Positions 51,449 to 62,051 of a stretch of DNA of 64,000 nt are shown here, one piece after another. Source of the stretch: Saccharopolyspora sp. NFXS83. Lineage in GTDB: Bacteria; Actinomycetota; Actinomycetes; Mycobacteriales; Pseudonocardiaceae. The number at the start of each line of letters is the position of its first letter. Positions within the stretch are counted from its first letter, which is position 1. The notes under the pieces are model-generated. The model had not been told where the DNA came from, did no database searches, and was given only the letters and a program-made list of their open reading frames with translations. Location: assembly GCF_026241095.1 (NCBI RefSeq), contig NZ_JAPFGB010000001.1, positions 124,001 through 188,000 of the forward strand, read 5' to 3'. The translations under genes were made by a program, and so were the position numbers.

Positions 51449-52669
51449 TCAGTGCGCGGGGGTGGCCGCCGGGGCCTCCGCCCGCTCGGTCTCGCAGCGG
51501 TGCGAGGCGACGACGTCGCCGGAGCGCGGCGTCCGGTCCAGCCAACCGGACAGCAGCGCGAAGCCGAGCCCGATCACGGCCAGGATCGCACCGACCCAGC
51601 TGGGCGCCGTCAAGCCGAACCCGCCCGCGATGACCAGGCCGCCGAGGTAGGCGCCGAGCGAGTTGGCGATGTTGAACGTGGACTGGATGCTCGCCGAGCC
51701 CAGCGCGGGGGCCTCCTTGGCCTTGTCCAGGATGCGCGCCTGGATGCTGGGGATCGCGGCGAAACCGGCCAGCCCGACCACGAACACGTTGATCGAGGTC
51801 AGCGCCATGCTCTGCGCGGTGACCAGGAAGGTCAGCAGCGACACCGCGAGCAGCGAGAGGAAGACGTACAGCGTCCGCATCGGAGCCCGGTCGGCGAGCC
51901 GCCCGCCGATGATGGTGCCCGCGGTCATGCCCACGCCGAACAGCGCCAGCAGTGCCGTGGCCATCGTGGGCGTGAAGCCGGTGACGTCGGTGAGCAGCGG
52001 CTTGATGTAGCTGTAGAAGGAGAACGTGGCGGCGAAGCCGAACACGACGACGGCGAACGCCAGCCACACCTGCGGGCGCTTGAAGGCGACGAGCTCGCCG
52101 CGCAGGCTCACGTCGGTCGGCTTGGGCTGCTGCGGCACCAGGGCGGCGACGGCGATCAGGGCGATCACGCCGATGACCGCGACCACGCCGAAGGTGAAGC
52201 GCCATCCGAAGGACTGGCCGAGCAGGGTGCCGAGCGGGACGCCGACGATGTTGGCGACGGTGAGGCCGATGAACATCATCGAGATGGCCTGGGCGCGCTT
52301 GTCCCGCGCGACCAGCCCGGCGGCGACGACCGCGCCGACGCCGAAGAAGGTGCCGTGCGGCAGCCCGGCGATGAACCGGGAGGCCAGCAGCGTCTCGTGA
52401 GTGGGGGCGAACGCGGAGGCCAGGTTCCCGACGACGAACAGGGCCATCATGCTGATCAGCATGGTCTTGCGCCGGACGCGCATGCCGCCCGCGGTGAGCA
52501 GCGGCGCACCGACGACGACGCCCAGCGCGTACAGCGAGATGTAGCCGCTGGCGTCGGACAGGGACACGTGCAGGTTCGAGGCCACTTCGGGCAGCAGCCC
52601 CATCATGACGAACTCGGTGGTTCCAATGCCGAAAGCTGCGATGGCCAGTGCCAACAGGGCAATGGGCAA
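51449..52669 (-). CDS. MFS transporter, DHA1 drug/sugar exporter type
   Basis: 406 residues with 12 predicted helices, beginning LLALAIAAFGIGTTEFVMMG, a signature of the AraJ/SotB/chloramphenicol-exporter group. Motif A-like RVRRKTML follows helix 2 and motif C-like GLTVANIVGVPLGTLLG lies in helix 5. TTG at 52669 has AGGAGA 5 nt upstream. Likely a proton-coupled exporter; substrate unknown. Confidence 0.88.
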   Translation of the reverse strand: MPIALLALAIAAFGIGTTEFVMMGLLPEVASNLHVSLSDASGYISLYALGVVVGAPLLTAGGMRVRRKTMLISMMALFVVGNLASAFAPTHETLLASRFIAGLPHGTFFGVGAVVAAGLVARDKRAQAISMMFIGLTVANIVGVPLGTLLGQSFGWRFTFGVVAVIGVIALIAVAALVPQQPKPTDVSLRGELVAFKRPQVWLAFAVVVFGFAATFSFYSYIKPLLTDVTGFTPTMATALLALFGVGMTAGTIIGGRLADRAPMRTLYVFLSLLAVSLLTFLVTAQSMALTSINVFVVGLAGFAAIPSIQARILDKAKEAPALGSASIQSTFNIANSLGAYLGGLVIAGGFGLTAPSWVGAILAVIGLGFALLSGWLDRTPRSGDVVASHRCETERAEAPAATPAH

Positions 52670-53181
52670 GGAGGTCTCCTGAATGCGAAAGTGCCGGACC
52701 GGGTCAGTGCCCCGAACCCGCCTTCCGGCTGAGGGCGCGCGTGATCCCCGCTGCTGTGGCGGTCGTCGGTGCTCGGAGCTCTCTCAGGAAGACCGGCTGT
52801 CGCTGGCGGCTCCCCGGGCACGTTCAACACTAGTGCCCGCCGATGGTGTTCCCGGCGGGACTATGAAGCGGACCACTGCCGCGCGGGCCGGTTTCCACTC
52901 GTTCGGTTCAGTGCGAACGCGCCATGGGAGGCATCGGCCACAGTGGAGCGGGCGTTACGGTTCCGACCCTTACTTGAAACGATTTGTGCGAGGTCAGTTC
53001 GTCGGGCGTGCCGCGTTGTGCAGTGTGCCCAATTCGTCCCGTTGTCCTTTGTGGACGTTTGAATCCCGATAGCGGAGGCGCCTCGAGATGATCCATTGCG
53101 ACGGGTCCGCGAGTTGATCTGTGAATGCGCCGCGCACCGCGCGGGAATCGTTTCCCGGAGATCACCGCGCGATTCGCGAGA
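52670..53181. other. Intergenic region between MFS and ctaD genes
   Basis: 510 bp without a supported gene. A GAGGCGCCTC palindrome occurs at 53075-53084. The MFS promoter should lie at the left end. Confidence 0.45.
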
Positions 53182-54891
53182 TCACACCTCTTCGGAAGCG
53201 GAGTGCCGGCCGCCCACGTGCGCCTCCACCTCCATCCGGCGCCGCATGTGCGGGTAGTGCAGCTCGAACGCGGGCCGGACCGACCGGATGCGCGGCAGCT
53301 CCGTGAAGTTGTGCCGAGGCGGCGGGCAGGACGTCGCCCACTCCAGCGAGTTCCCGTGCCCCCACGGGTCGTCCACGTCGGCCTTCGTCCCGAACCGGTA
53401 GCTGGCGAACACGTTCCACAGGAACGGCAGCATCGAGGCGCCCAGGATGAACGCGCCCACGGTCGAGGCGACGTTCATGCCGGTGAAGCCGTCCGTGGGC
53501 AGGTAGTCCGCGTAGCGCCGCGGCATGCCCGCCCCGCCCAGCCAGTGCTGCACCAGGAACGTCGTGTGGAAACCGATGAACGTGAGCCAGAAGTGGATCT
53601 TGCCGAGGCGTTCGTCCATCATCCGGCCGGTCATCTTCGGGAACCAGAAGTACATGCCGGCGAACACCGCGAACACGATCGTCCCGAACAGCACGTAGTG
53701 GAAGTGCGCCACCACGAAGTACGTGTCGTGCACGTGGAAGTCCAGCGGCGGCGCGGCCAGCAGCACACCGGTGAGCCCGCCCAGCAGGAACGTCGCCAGG
53801 AACCCGACGGCGAACAGCATGGGCGTCTCGAACGTGATCTGCCCGCGCCACATCGTGCCGATCCAGTTGAAGAACTTCACCCCCGTCGGCACCGCGATCA
53901 GGAACGTCGTGAACGAGAAGAACGGCAGCAGCACCGCGCCGGTCGCGAACATGTGGTGCGCCCACACCACCACCGACAGCACCCCGATGAGCAGCGTCGC
54001 GTACACCAGGCCGGTGTAGCCGAACAGGGGTTTGCGGCTGAACACGGGGAGGATCTCGGTGACGATGCCGAAGAACGGCAGCGCCACGATGTAGACCTCC
54101 GGATGCCCGAAGAACCAGAACAGGTGCTGGTAGGCGATCGCCCCGCCGGTGGCCGGGTCGAACACGTGCGCCCCGAAGTGCCGGTCCGCTAGCAACCCGA
54201 ACAGCGCGGCGGTCAGGATCGGGAACGCCATCAGGATCAGGATGCTGGTCACCAGGATGTTCCAGGTGAAGATCGGCATCCGCCACATCGTCATGCCCGG
54301 AGCGCGCATGCACACCGTCGTCGTGATCATGTTGACCCCGCCGAGGATGGTGCCCAGCCCGCTGACCAGCAGTCCCGTGATCCACAGGTCGCCGCCGAGG
54401 CCCCCGCTGTAGATCGAGCGCGACAGCGGCGCGTACGCGGTCCAGCCGAAGTCCGCCGCCCCGCCCGGCATCACCAGCCCGCTCACGACCATCAGCCCGC
54501 CGAACAGGAACAACCAGTACGAGAACGCGTTGAGCCGCGGGAACGCCACGTCGGGGGCGCCGATCTGCAGCGGCAGGATGATGTTCGCGAAGCCGAACAC
54601 GATCGGCGTCGCGAACAGCAGCAGCATGATCGTGCCGTGCATGGTGAACAGCTGGTTGTACTGCTCCTGGGACAGGAACTGGAGTCCCGGCTGGGCCAGT
54701 TCGCCGCGGATGAGCAGGGCCATCGCTCCGCCGACGATGAAGAAGCCGAAGGCCGTGGCCAGGTAGAGCTTGCCGATCTCCTTCGGGTCGGTGGTGCCCA
54801 GCATGCCGAGGAGCTTGGCGCCCTTCGCCGGGTGCTCGACGCTGTGCGCGCGGGTCGGGATCGGGGACGGCCGTTCGTGCACGGTGGCCAT
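53182..54891 (-). CDS. ctaD: Cytochrome c oxidase subunit I
   Basis: 569 residues, catalytic subunit of the aa3 oxidase, 12 helices. The heme a ligand His is in [15 protein letters not shown], and the CuB site is in [15 protein letters not shown] (His, crosslinked Tyr) and WAHHMFATG. Heme a3/a ligands are in [14 protein letters not shown] at 54891 follows GAGGAGCACGC. Proton channel residues MWRMPIF/WNILVTS are present. No ctaC, ctaE or ctaF is adjacent, as is usual for actinobacterial ctaD genes, which stand alone. Confidence 0.95.
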   Translation of the reverse strand: MATVHERPSPIPTRAHSVEHPAKGAKLLGMLGTTDPKEIGKLYLATAFGFFIVGGAMALLIRGELAQPGLQFLSQEQYNQLFTMHGTIMLLLFATPIVFGFANIILPLQIGAPDVAFPRLNAFSYWLFLFGGLMVVSGLVMPGGAADFGWTAYAPLSRSIYSGGLGGDLWITGLLVSGLGTILGGVNMITTTVCMRAPGMTMWRMPIFTWNILVTSILILMAFPILTAALFGLLADRHFGAHVFDPATGGAIAYQHLFWFFGHPEVYIVALPFFGIVTEILPVFSRKPLFGYTGLVYATLLIGVLSVVVWAHHMFATGAVLLPFFSFTTFLIAVPTGVKFFNWIGTMWRGQITFETPMLFAVGFLATFLLGGLTGVLLAAPPLDFHVHDTYFVVAHFHYVLFGTIVFAVFAGMYFWFPKMTGRMMDERLGKIHFWLTFIGFHTTFLVQHWLGGAGMPRRYADYLPTDGFTGMNVASTVGAFILGASMLPFLWNVFASYRFGTKADVDDPWGHGNSLEWATSCPPPRHNFTELPRIRSVRPAFELHYPHMRRRMEVEAHVGGRHSASEEV

Positions 54892-55115
54892 GCGTGCTCC
54901 TCTGGAAGTGGGCTCCGCTGATCGGCTAGGTCGCTGCTGAGCTGCGCGAACGAGGCCTCGTCGTCCAGTCTTGACCCGGTCCGGAGGAGCGGCAATCCGG
55001 TCCGCGGCCGGACTCGGGACGACCGGTCCTTGAGCGGGAGCGCCCGGTCTGCTCGGCTCGTCATCGACGCCGCCGCGCCGCCTGGTGCGGCGGGCAGGAA
55101 CTCGGAGGGAACCAC

Positions 55116-55913
55116 ATGGCACTGACCTTGGGCGGCGGACCGCTCATGACTCGCCCGCCGGAGGCGGTCAACTACCGGATCGACGGACCCCCGCACCGGT
55201 TGTTCCTGCACGACTTCCCGCGCAGGGTCCGGGCGCTGTTCGGAGGTGAGGTGGTGCTCGACAGCGATCGCGCGCGGCTGCTGCACGAGAGCAACCTGCT
55301 CCCGCAGCTCTACGTGCCCGCCGAGGACGTGCGGACGGACCTGCTGCAACCGACCTCGCACAGCACGCACTGCCCGTTCAAGGGCGACGCGGCGTACCAC
55401 TCGGTGCGGGCGGGCGATCGGATCGCGGAGAACGCGATGTGGCACTACCCGCGGCCGACGGAGGCGGCGCCGTGGCTGGAGGGCCTCGTCGCCCTCTACT
55501 GGGGCTCGATGGACGCCTGGTTCGACGAGGACGAGGAGGTCTTCGCCCACATCCGCGACCCGTACCACCGGGTCGACGTCCGCGGCACCGGCAGGCACGT
55601 GCGGGTGCTGGCCGGGGACGTGGTCGTCGCGGAGAGCAGGCGCGCGAAGCTGCTGTCCGAGACGGGGTTGCCGAACCGCTACTACCTGCCCCGCGAGGAC
55701 GTGCGCACCGAGCTGCTGGAGCCGAGCGCGACGCACACCACCTGCCCGTACAAGGGCACCGCCTCCTACGCGACGCTGCGGGCGGGCGAGCAGCGCCTGC
55801 CGGACGCGGCGTGGTCGTACCCGGAGCCGCTCGACGGCGCCCTCGCCATCGCCGACCGGCTCTGCTTCCTGGCCGAGGGCCTCACCACCGAGATCGACGG
55901 CGAACCGTTTTGA
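55116..55913 (+). CDS. Two-domain DUF427 protein
   Basis: 265 residues made of two homologous DUF427 units (about 25-120 and 150-245). Each has a [20 protein letters not shown] / [20 protein letters not shown] half, a [12 protein letters not shown] / [12 protein letters not shown] strand and a final [11 protein letters not shown] / [11 protein letters not shown] signature. ATG at 55116 with GGAGG upstream. The biochemical role of DUF427 is not established. Head-to-head with ctaD, 224 bp apart. Confidence 0.82.
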   Translation: MALTLGGGPLMTRPPEAVNYRIDGPPHRLFLHDFPRRVRALFGGEVVLDSDRARLLHESNLLPQLYVPAEDVRTDLLQPTSHSTHCPFKGDAAYHSVRAGDRIAENAMWHYPRPTEAAPWLEGLVALYWGSMDAWFDEDEEVFAHIRDPYHRVDVRGTGRHVRVLAGDVVVAESRRAKLLSETGLPNRYYLPREDVRTELLEPSATHTTCPYKGTASYATLRAGEQRLPDAAWSYPEPLDGALAIADRLCFLAEGLTTEIDGEPF

Positions 55914-55946
55914 GGTCCTGTCCGTGAGCGTGATCGTTGGCTCGTC

Positions 55947-56007
55947 AGCGGCGAAGCCGCTGAGCAGCGACCACTCTGCCCACCGGTACCGCAGCTGAGG
56001 TTCCGCC
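55947..56007 (+). repeat. Dispersed intergenic repeat, copy 2
   Basis: Hairpin AGCGGC-GAA-GCCGCT, then GAGCAGCGACCAC, a 22-nt variable part and TGAGGTTCCGCC. The same word order is found inverted at 58360-58416. Confidence 0.6.
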
Positions 56008-56042
56008 ACCCGGCCGCCCGAGCGACGAGACCAGCGGACGCC

Positions 56043-56612
56043 TCAGCCGGTCAGTGCGGACATGGCCATGCGGTGCAGCAGCGCGGTCATGGCGGCGGTG
56101 CCGAGGTGCGCGCTGTAAGGCGTGGAGTTGATCAGGCCGAGCACCGCGTGCACGGTGGCGCGCGCGGTGGCCGGATCGAGCTCGGGCCGCGCCAGGCGCA
56201 GCACTTCCACCCACACCTCCACGTAGCCGCGCTGGGCCTCTCGAACGCGGTGCCGCTCGTCCGCGGCGAGGCTGTCCAGGTCGCGCAGGTGCACGCTGAT
56301 GAGCGCCGGGTTGGTGAGGGCGAACTCGACGTGCCTGCGCACCAGTTCGTCCAGCGTGCGCAGCGGTTCGGCGGTGGAGCTCGCCCGGCTGCGCCCGGCG
56401 TCGAGCAGTCGGTCGCTGATGCCGGTGAGCATCTCGGCGAGCATCGCGTCCTTGCCGCGGAAGTGCCGGTACAGCGCAGGGCCGGAGATGCCGACGGCCC
56501 GGCCGATGTCGTCGATGCCCACGCCGTGGAATCCGTAGCGCGCGAACAGCTCCGCCGCGGCGTCGAGGATCTGCTCGCGGCGGCTCGGTCGGGAGGTGGC
56601 CGGTTCGGTCAT
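56043..56612 (-). CDS. TetR-family regulator of the acyl-CoA carboxylase operon
   Basis: 189 residues. Helix-turn-helix VGIDDIGRAVGISGPALYRHF (~32-52), then a C-terminal domain of the TetR_C type with a conserved RTLDELVRRHVEFALTNPAL. It is divergent from the carboxylase genes with a long inverted repeat between the two starts, so it probably represses them and itself. A mycobacterial leucine-catabolism locus has a similar TetR gene near accD1-accA1. Confidence 0.85.
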   Translation of the reverse strand: MTEPATSRPSRREQILDAAAELFARYGFHGVGIDDIGRAVGISGPALYRHFRGKDAMLAEMLTGISDRLLDAGRSRASSTAEPLRTLDELVRRHVEFALTNPALISVHLRDLDSLAADERHRVREAQRGYVEVWVEVLRLARPELDPATARATVHAVLGLINSTPYSAHLGTAAMTALLHRMAMSALTG

Positions 56613-56635
56613 CGGCGCCGATACTAGACGCCGAG

Positions 56636-56679
56636 GTTAGTCGTCGTTAACATCTGGGCAGCAGTTAACGATGACTAAC
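56636..56679. promoter_or_regulatory. 16-bp inverted-repeat operator in the divergent promoter
   Basis: GTTAGTCGTCGTTAAC (56636-56651) and GTTAACGATGACTAAC (56664-56679), complementary at 15 of 16 positions with a 12-nt spacer, midway between the TetR and carboxylase starts. Likely the TetR binding site. Confidence 0.75.
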
Positions 56680-56713
56680 TCGACCGGATTCAGCCTGAGC
56701 GGGAGGAACGTCG

Positions 56714-58327
56714 GTGGATGCGCCCGTCCTGACCAGCACGATCGATGCGGAGGCCGAACGGCCCGCCCGGTTCGCCGCCGAGCACGCGGCGCTGGTCGAC
56801 GACCTCAACGCCCGGCTCGCGACGACCCGGCTCGGCGGCCCGGAGAAGTCCCGCCTGCGTCACGTCGACCGCGGCAAGCTGCTGCCCCGCGACCGGGTGG
56901 ACGCGCTGCTGGACCGGGGCTCGCCGTTCCTGGAGCTGTCCCCGCTGGCCGCGCACGAGCTCTACGACGGGGACGCGCCATCGGCGGGGATCATCACCGG
57001 CATCGGCCGCGTCTCCGGGCGCGAATGCGTGATCGTCGCCAACGACGCCACCGTCAAGGGCGGCACCTACTACCCGATGACGGTCAAGAAGCACCTGCGC
57101 GCCCAAGAGGTCGCGCTGCACAACAACCTGCCCTGCTTGTACCTGGTGGACTCCGGTGGCGCGTTCCTACCCAGGCAGGACGAGGTGTTCCCGGACCGCG
57201 AGCACTTCGGGCGGATCTTCTTCAACCAGGCCACCATGTCCGCGCGCGGCATCCCGCAGATCGCCGCCGTGCTCGGCTCCTGCACCGCAGGCGGCGCCTA
57301 CGTGCCCGCGATGAGCGATGAAGCGGTGATCGTGCGCGAGCAGGGCACGATCTTCCTCGGCGGCCCGCCGCTGGTGAAGGCCGCGACCGGCGCCGAGGTG
57401 ACCGCCGAGGAGCTCGGCGGCGGCGACCTGCACTCGCGGACCTCCGGCGTCACCGACCACCTCGCGGAGGACGACGCGGACGCGCTGCGCATCGTGCGCT
57501 CCATCGTCGACACCCTCGGTCCGCGCGCGCCGCGGCCGTGGGAGGTGCTGGCGCCCGAGGAGCCCGCGGTGTCCCCGGACGACCTCTACGCCGCCGTGCC
57601 CACTGACAGCCGCACCCCCTACGACGTGCACGAGGTCATCGCGCGGATCGTCGACGGCAGCCGGTTCCAGGAGTTCAAGCGCGACTACGGCACCACGCTG
57701 GTCACCGGCTTCGCCCGGCTGCACGGGCATCCGGTGGGGATCGTCGCCAACAACGGGATCTTGTTCGGCGAGTCGGCGCTCAAGGGCGCGCACTTCATCG
57801 AGCTCTGCGACAAGCGCTCGATCCCGCTGGTGTTCCTGCAGAACATCTCCGGGTTCATGGTCGGCCAGGAGTACGAGGCGGGCGGCATCGCCAAGCACGG
57901 CGCGAAGATGGTCACCGCCGTGGCCTGCGCGCGGGTGCCGAAGTTCACCGTGGTCATCGGCGGCTCGTTCGGCGCGGGCAACTACTCGATGTGCGGGCGC
58001 GCGTATTCGCCGCGGTTCCTGTGGATGTGGCCGAACGCGCGGGTCTCCGTGATGGGTGGGGAGCAGGCCGCGTCGGTGCTGGCCACCGTGCGCCGCGACC
58101 AGTTCGACGCGCGCGGCGAGCACTGGTCCGACGAGGCCGAGGACGAGTTCAAGAACCCCATCCGCGAGCAGTACGAGCAGCAGGGGCATCCGTACTACTC
58201 GACGGCGCGGTTGTGGGACGACGGCGTGATCGACCCGAAGCAGACCCGGTCCGTGCTGGGGCTTGCGCTGTCGGTCGCGGCGAACGCGCCGCTGGACCCG
58301 GTCGGCTACGGCGTCTTCCGGATGTGA
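56714..58327 (+). CDS. accD1: Acyl-CoA carboxylase beta (carboxyltransferase) subunit, methylcrotonyl-type
   Basis: 537 residues, transfers carboxyl from carboxybiotin to an acyl-CoA. Segments follow the methylcrotonyl-CoA carboxylase group: [46 protein letters not shown], and [23 protein letters not shown] at 56714 with GGGAGG upstream. Followed by the biotin-carrying alpha subunit and an acyl-CoA dehydrogenase; the set suggests leucine/isovalerate catabolism. Confidence 0.9.
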   Translation: MDAPVLTSTIDAEAERPARFAAEHAALVDDLNARLATTRLGGPEKSRLRHVDRGKLLPRDRVDALLDRGSPFLELSPLAAHELYDGDAPSAGIITGIGRVSGRECVIVANDATVKGGTYYPMTVKKHLRAQEVALHNNLPCLYLVDSGGAFLPRQDEVFPDREHFGRIFFNQATMSARGIPQIAAVLGSCTAGGAYVPAMSDEAVIVREQGTIFLGGPPLVKAATGAEVTAEELGGGDLHSRTSGVTDHLAEDDADALRIVRSIVDTLGPRAPRPWEVLAPEEPAVSPDDLYAAVPTDSRTPYDVHEVIARIVDGSRFQEFKRDYGTTLVTGFARLHGHPVGIVANNGILFGESALKGAHFIELCDKRSIPLVFLQNISGFMVGQEYEAGGIAKHGAKMVTAVACARVPKFTVVIGGSFGAGNYSMCGRAYSPRFLWMWPNARVSVMGGEQAASVLATVRRDQFDARGEHWSDEAEDEFKNPIREQYEQQGHPYYSTARLWDDGVIDPKQTRSVLGLALSVAANAPLDPVGYGVFRM

Positions 58328-58359
58328 CTTCTCGGAATGGTCTGCGTAGCTGGTCGCTC

Positions 58360-58416
58360 AGCGGAACCTCAACCGCTGAGACCCGCCGGTGGTCGCTGCT
58401 CAGCGGTTCCGCCGCT
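58360..58416 (-). repeat. Dispersed intergenic repeat, copy 3 (inverted)
   Basis: On the minus strand reads hairpin AGCGGCGGAACCGCT, GAGCAGCGACCAC, a variable part and TGAGGTTCCGCT. Same module as 55947-56007. It lies between accD1 and accA1 within an apparent operon. Confidence 0.6.
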
Positions 58417-58491
58417 GGCAGGGCGAACGACCGGGATCGAGCTGGGTTCAACGGGATTGTCCATGTGTGCCAACGGAACGAGGTGAGTGCG

Positions 58492-60513
58492 GTGGCGAGC
58501 GAGGCGGTGCCGGCCGAGGGTGGCCGGATCGATGCGGTGCTGGTGGCGAACCGCGGTGAGATCGCGGTGCGGGTGATCCGCACCCTGCGTGCGCTGGGCA
58601 TCCGGGCCATCGCCGTGCACAGCGACGCCGATCGCGACGCCCGGCACGTCGCCGAAGCCGACACCTCCGTCCACATCGGACCGAGCAGCGCCGCGCAGAG
58701 CTACCTGTCCGTGCGGCGGGTCGTGGACGCGGCGGTGCGCTCCGGGGCGCAGGCCGTGCACCCCGGCTACGGATTCCTGTCCGAGAACACCGAGTTCGCG
58801 CGAGCCTGCGCCGAAGCCGGGCTCCTGTTCATCGGGCCACCGGCCGCGGCGATCGAGGCGATGGGCGACAAGATCCGCGCCAAGGCCACCGTCACCGAAG
58901 CCGGCGTGCCCGTCGTGCCCGGCCGCAGCGACCCGGACATGACCGACGCCGACCTGGTCGGCGCCGCGCGCGACGTGGGGTTCCCGGTGCTGCTCAAGCC
59001 TTCCGCGGGTGGCGGCGGGAAGGGCATGCGGCTGGTGTCGGACCCCGCGGAGCTGCCCGCGCAGATCGTCTCGGCCCGGCGGGAGGCGGGCGCGGCCTTC
59101 GGCGACGACACGCTGTTCGTGGAGCGCTTCGTAGCCCGTCCCCGGCACATCGAGGTGCAGGTCCTCGCCGACGCGCACGGCGGCGTGGTGCACCTCGGTG
59201 AACGCGAGTGCAGCCTGCAGCGCCGCCACCAGAAGATCATCGAAGAGGCGCCGTCGGCGTTGCTCGACGAGCAGACCCGGCAGCGCATCGGGGCCGCCGC
59301 GGTCTCCGTCGCGCGCTCGGTCGGCTACGTCGGCGCGGGCACCGTGGAGTTCATCGTCTCCGCCGACCGGCCGGAGGACTTCTTCTTCATGGAGATGAAC
59401 ACCCGGCTGCAGGTGGAGCACCCGGTGACCGAGCTCGTCACCACCGTCGGCGGCCGGCGCGGCTTCGACCTCGTCGAGTGGCAGGTCCGGATCGCCGGGG
59501 GCGAGCGGCTGCCGTTCGCGCAGGAGGACCTGTCGCTGGAGGGTCACGCCGTGGAGGCCCGCGTCTACGCCGAAGACCCCGCCCGCGGTTTCCTGCCCAG
59601 CGGCGGGCGGGTGCTGGCGGTGCACGAACCCGCCGGTGCGCGGGTCGATTCCGGCATCTCGGCGGGCACGATCGTCGGCTCGGACTACGACCCGATGCTG
59701 GCCAAGGTGATCACCTGGGGCCCGGATCGCGGCGCTGCGCTGCGCAGGCTCGACGCCGCGCTGGCCGAGACCGCGGTGCTCGGCGTGACCACGAACGTCG
59801 CGTTCCTGCGAGCGCTGCTCGGCCACCCCGAGGTGCGCGCGGGCGAACTCGACACCGGGCTCGTCGAGCGGAACCTGGCGGAGCTCTCCGCCGACCCGGT
59901 GCGCCCGGAGGTGCTGGTCGCCGCGGCGCTCGCCGACCTCGCCGCCGCCGAACCCGCCGCCGTCGTCGACCCGTGGGACGTGCCCGGCGGTTGGCGGCTC
60001 GGCGAACCCGCCTGGAGCGTGTGGCGCTACGCCGACGCCGAGGTCCGGGTGCGCGGTCGCGCGGCCGACGCGGAGGTCTCGCTGGACGGCGAGGCGGGAC
60101 CGGCGAGCGCGGTGCTGCACGGCGACCGGCTCACCGTCACCTACCGCTCCCTCGTCCGCCGCTACCGCTGGGCGCGCGACGGCGACACCACCTGGCTCGC
60201 CGCGGACGGCCGCACCTGGGCCGTCACCGAGCACCGGCTGCTCGCCGAACGCGCCGAACGCGGCGCCGGTTCGGGCGGTGCGATCACCAGCCCGATGCCG
60301 GGGACCGTGCTGTCCGTCGAGATCACCGCGGGCCAAGAAGTCCGAAAAGGACAGACGTTGTTCGTGGTGGAGGCGATGAAGATGGAGCACACCGTCACCG
60401 CCCCGCTGGACGGGACCGTCACCTCGGTCGCCGCCCGCACCGGAACACCGGTGGCGCTCGACGAAGCGCTCGCCGTGCTCACCGCCCACCCCTCTCATCC
60501 CGAGGAGCCCTGA
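58492..60513 (+). CDS. accA1: Acyl-CoA carboxylase alpha subunit (biotin carboxylase + carrier)
   Basis: 673 residues. Biotin-carboxylase domain (~15-460) with [20 protein letters not shown]-grasp loop [10 protein letters not shown], and [16 protein letters not shown] central linker follows, and a C-terminal biotinyl domain with EAMKMEH carries biotinyl-Lys630. GTG at 58492 is preferred because GAGGTGA lies 5 nt before it; an in-frame GTG at 58483 lies within that site. Works with the beta subunit encoded just upstream. The 164-bp gap to accD1 contains a dispersed repeat, so a secondary promoter is possible. Confidence 0.92.
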   Translation: MASEAVPAEGGRIDAVLVANRGEIAVRVIRTLRALGIRAIAVHSDADRDARHVAEADTSVHIGPSSAAQSYLSVRRVVDAAVRSGAQAVHPGYGFLSENTEFARACAEAGLLFIGPPAAAIEAMGDKIRAKATVTEAGVPVVPGRSDPDMTDADLVGAARDVGFPVLLKPSAGGGGKGMRLVSDPAELPAQIVSARREAGAAFGDDTLFVERFVARPRHIEVQVLADAHGGVVHLGERECSLQRRHQKIIEEAPSALLDEQTRQRIGAAAVSVARSVGYVGAGTVEFIVSADRPEDFFFMEMNTRLQVEHPVTELVTTVGGRRGFDLVEWQVRIAGGERLPFAQEDLSLEGHAVEARVYAEDPARGFLPSGGRVLAVHEPAGARVDSGISAGTIVGSDYDPMLAKVITWGPDRGAALRRLDAALAETAVLGVTTNVAFLRALLGHPEVRAGELDTGLVERNLAELSADPVRPEVLVAAALADLAAAEPAAVVDPWDVPGGWRLGEPAWSVWRYADAEVRVRGRAADAEVSLDGEAGPASAVLHGDRLTVTYRSLVRRYRWARDGDTTWLAADGRTWAVTEHRLLAERAERGAGSGGAITSPMPGTVLSVEITAGQEVRKGQTLFVVEAMKMEHTVTAPLDGTVTSVAARTGTPVALDEALAVLTAHPSHPEEP

Positions 60514-60514
60514 C

Positions 60515-61666
60515 ATGATCGACCACCGGCTCGGCGAAGACCACGAAGCGCTGCGCGACTCGGTGCGGACCTTCGCGCGCAAGGAGATCGCGCCCGTCAT
60601 CGGCGGCTACTACGAGCGCGAGGAGTTCCCGTACCCGCTGGTGCGGACCATGGGATCGATGGGCCTGTTCGGGCTGCCCGTCGACGAGGAGCACGGCGGC
60701 ATGGGCGGCGACTACTTCACGCTGTGCCTGGCGCTGGAAGAGCTCGCGCGGGTCGACTCGTCGGTGGCGATCACGCTCGAAGCGGGCGTGTCCCTCGGCA
60801 CCATGCCGATCTACCGCTTCGGCACCGCCGAGCAGCAGCGGGAGTGGCTGCCCAGGCTGTGCGGAGCGGAGGTCCTCGGCGCGTTCGGGCTCACCGAACC
60901 CGGCGGTGGCTCCGACGCCGGAGCCACCCGCACCACCGCTGTGCTCGACGGCGACCAGTGGGTCCTCAACGGTTCCAAGGCGTTCATCACGAACTCCGGA
61001 ACGGACATCACCGCGTTCGTCACCGTCACCGCCGTCACCGGCACCAAACCCGACGGCGGCAAGGAGATCTCCACGATCATCGTGCCCTCCGGCACGCCCG
61101 GGTTCACCGTCGCGCCCAAGTACTCCAAGGTCGGCTGGAACGCCTCCGACACTCACGAGCTGGCCTTCGACGACTGCCGCGTGCCCGCCGCGAACCTGCT
61201 CGGCGAACGCGGCCGGGGCTACGCGCAGTTCCTGTCCATCCTCAGCGAGGGCCGCATCGCCATCGCCGCGCTCGGCACCGGGCTCGCCCAGGGATGCGTG
61301 GACGAGTGCCTGCGCTACGCGGGCGAACGCGAAGCGTTCGGCCACCACATCGGCGAGTACCAGGCGATCCAGTTCAAGATCGCCGACATGGAGCTGCGCG
61401 CGTACAACGCGCGGCTCGCCTACTACGACGCCGCGTCCCGGATGCTGCGCGGCGAACCGTTCCGCAAGCAGGCCGCGCTGGCGAAGCTCACCTCGTCCAA
61501 CGCCGCGATGGACAACGCCCGCGACGCCACTCAGATCTTCGGCGGCTACGGCTTCATGAACGAAACCCCCGTGGGCCGCTTCTACCGCGACGCCAAGATC
61601 CTGGAGATCGGCGAAGGAACCAGCGAGGTCCAACGCATGCTGATCGCCCGAGAACTCGGCCTGTGA
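60515..61666 (+). CDS. Acyl-CoA dehydrogenase, short/branched-chain type
   Basis: 383 residues, FAD enzyme that makes an enoyl-CoA. Signature AFGLTEPGGGSDAGAT and the C-terminal QIFGGYGFMNE are present. The catalytic base position holds Glu367 in IGEGTSEVQR, the canonical place in SCAD, MCAD and branched-chain enzymes. Classic isovaleryl-CoA dehydrogenases have Ala or Gly there and use another Glu, so substrate may be 2-methyl-branched rather than isovaleryl. ATG at 60515 is 1 nt after the accA1 stop, implying coupling. Confidence 0.92.
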   Translation: MIDHRLGEDHEALRDSVRTFARKEIAPVIGGYYEREEFPYPLVRTMGSMGLFGLPVDEEHGGMGGDYFTLCLALEELARVDSSVAITLEAGVSLGTMPIYRFGTAEQQREWLPRLCGAEVLGAFGLTEPGGGSDAGATRTTAVLDGDQWVLNGSKAFITNSGTDITAFVTVTAVTGTKPDGGKEISTIIVPSGTPGFTVAPKYSKVGWNASDTHELAFDDCRVPAANLLGERGRGYAQFLSILSEGRIAIAALGTGLAQGCVDECLRYAGEREAFGHHIGEYQAIQFKIADMELRAYNARLAYYDAASRMLRGEPFRKQAALAKLTSSNAAMDNARDATQIFGGYGFMNETPVGRFYRDAKILEIGEGTSEVQRMLIARELGL

Positions 61667-61711
61667 CCCGCGCGGCGACGTAGCCCCACAAGAAAGCAGA
61701 AGCCGTGCCCA

Positions 61712-61857
61712 GCGGCCGAAGGCCGTGCCTTTGCGGCGAAGCCATGCAGTGGGCGAGCGAAGCGATGCCTGCCTTGCGGCCGAAGGCCGTGCCTTTGCGG
61801 CGAAGCCGTGCAGTGGGCAAGCGAAGCGATGCCTGCCTCGCGGCCGAAGGCCGTGCC
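61712..61857 (+). repeat. 64-bp tandem repeat, about 2.3 copies
   Basis: Units begin at 61712, 61776 and 61840 (GCGGCCGAAGGCCGTGCC). Each contains micro-hairpins with a GAA loop: GGCC-GAA-GGCC and GGC-GAA-GCC. A third such hairpin, ATGCGC-GAA-GCGCAT, follows at 61861-61875. No ribosome site or coding signal. Confidence 0.75.
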
Positions 61858-61908
61858 TGGATGCGCGAAGCGCATAGCCCACGTCGAAAACTCGGTCACT
61901 CGCGGGTT

Positions 61909-61993
61909 CTCAGCGTCCTTCTCGCGAGGACGGCTTTTTCCCTCGTGGCGGAGCCACTTGGGAAAAAGATCCCGCAGCGAGAAGGACGCTGAG
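61909..61993 (+). repeat. Nested 85-bp inverted repeat (cruciform or strong terminator)
   Basis: Outer arms CTCAGCGTCCTTCTCGC (61909-61925) and its exact complement (61977-61993). Inside, CTTTTTCCC pairs with GGGAAAAAG (61934-61942 / 61960-61968), and an inner GTGGC-GGA-GCCAC hairpin lies at 61945-61957. Could terminate the carboxylase operon. Confidence 0.75.
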
Positions 61994-62001
61994 GTTCCGC
62001 T
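61988..62001 (+). repeat. Dispersed intergenic motif GCTGAGGTTCCGCT, copy 4
   Basis: Overlaps the right arm of the 85-bp inverted repeat and is followed by GAACGACCAC, echoing the GCGACCAC word of copies 2 and 3. Confidence 0.5.
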
Positions 62002-62051
62002 GAACGACCACCCAAGCAGAACGAGCCCAGCCCCCTCAAACACCAACAAAA

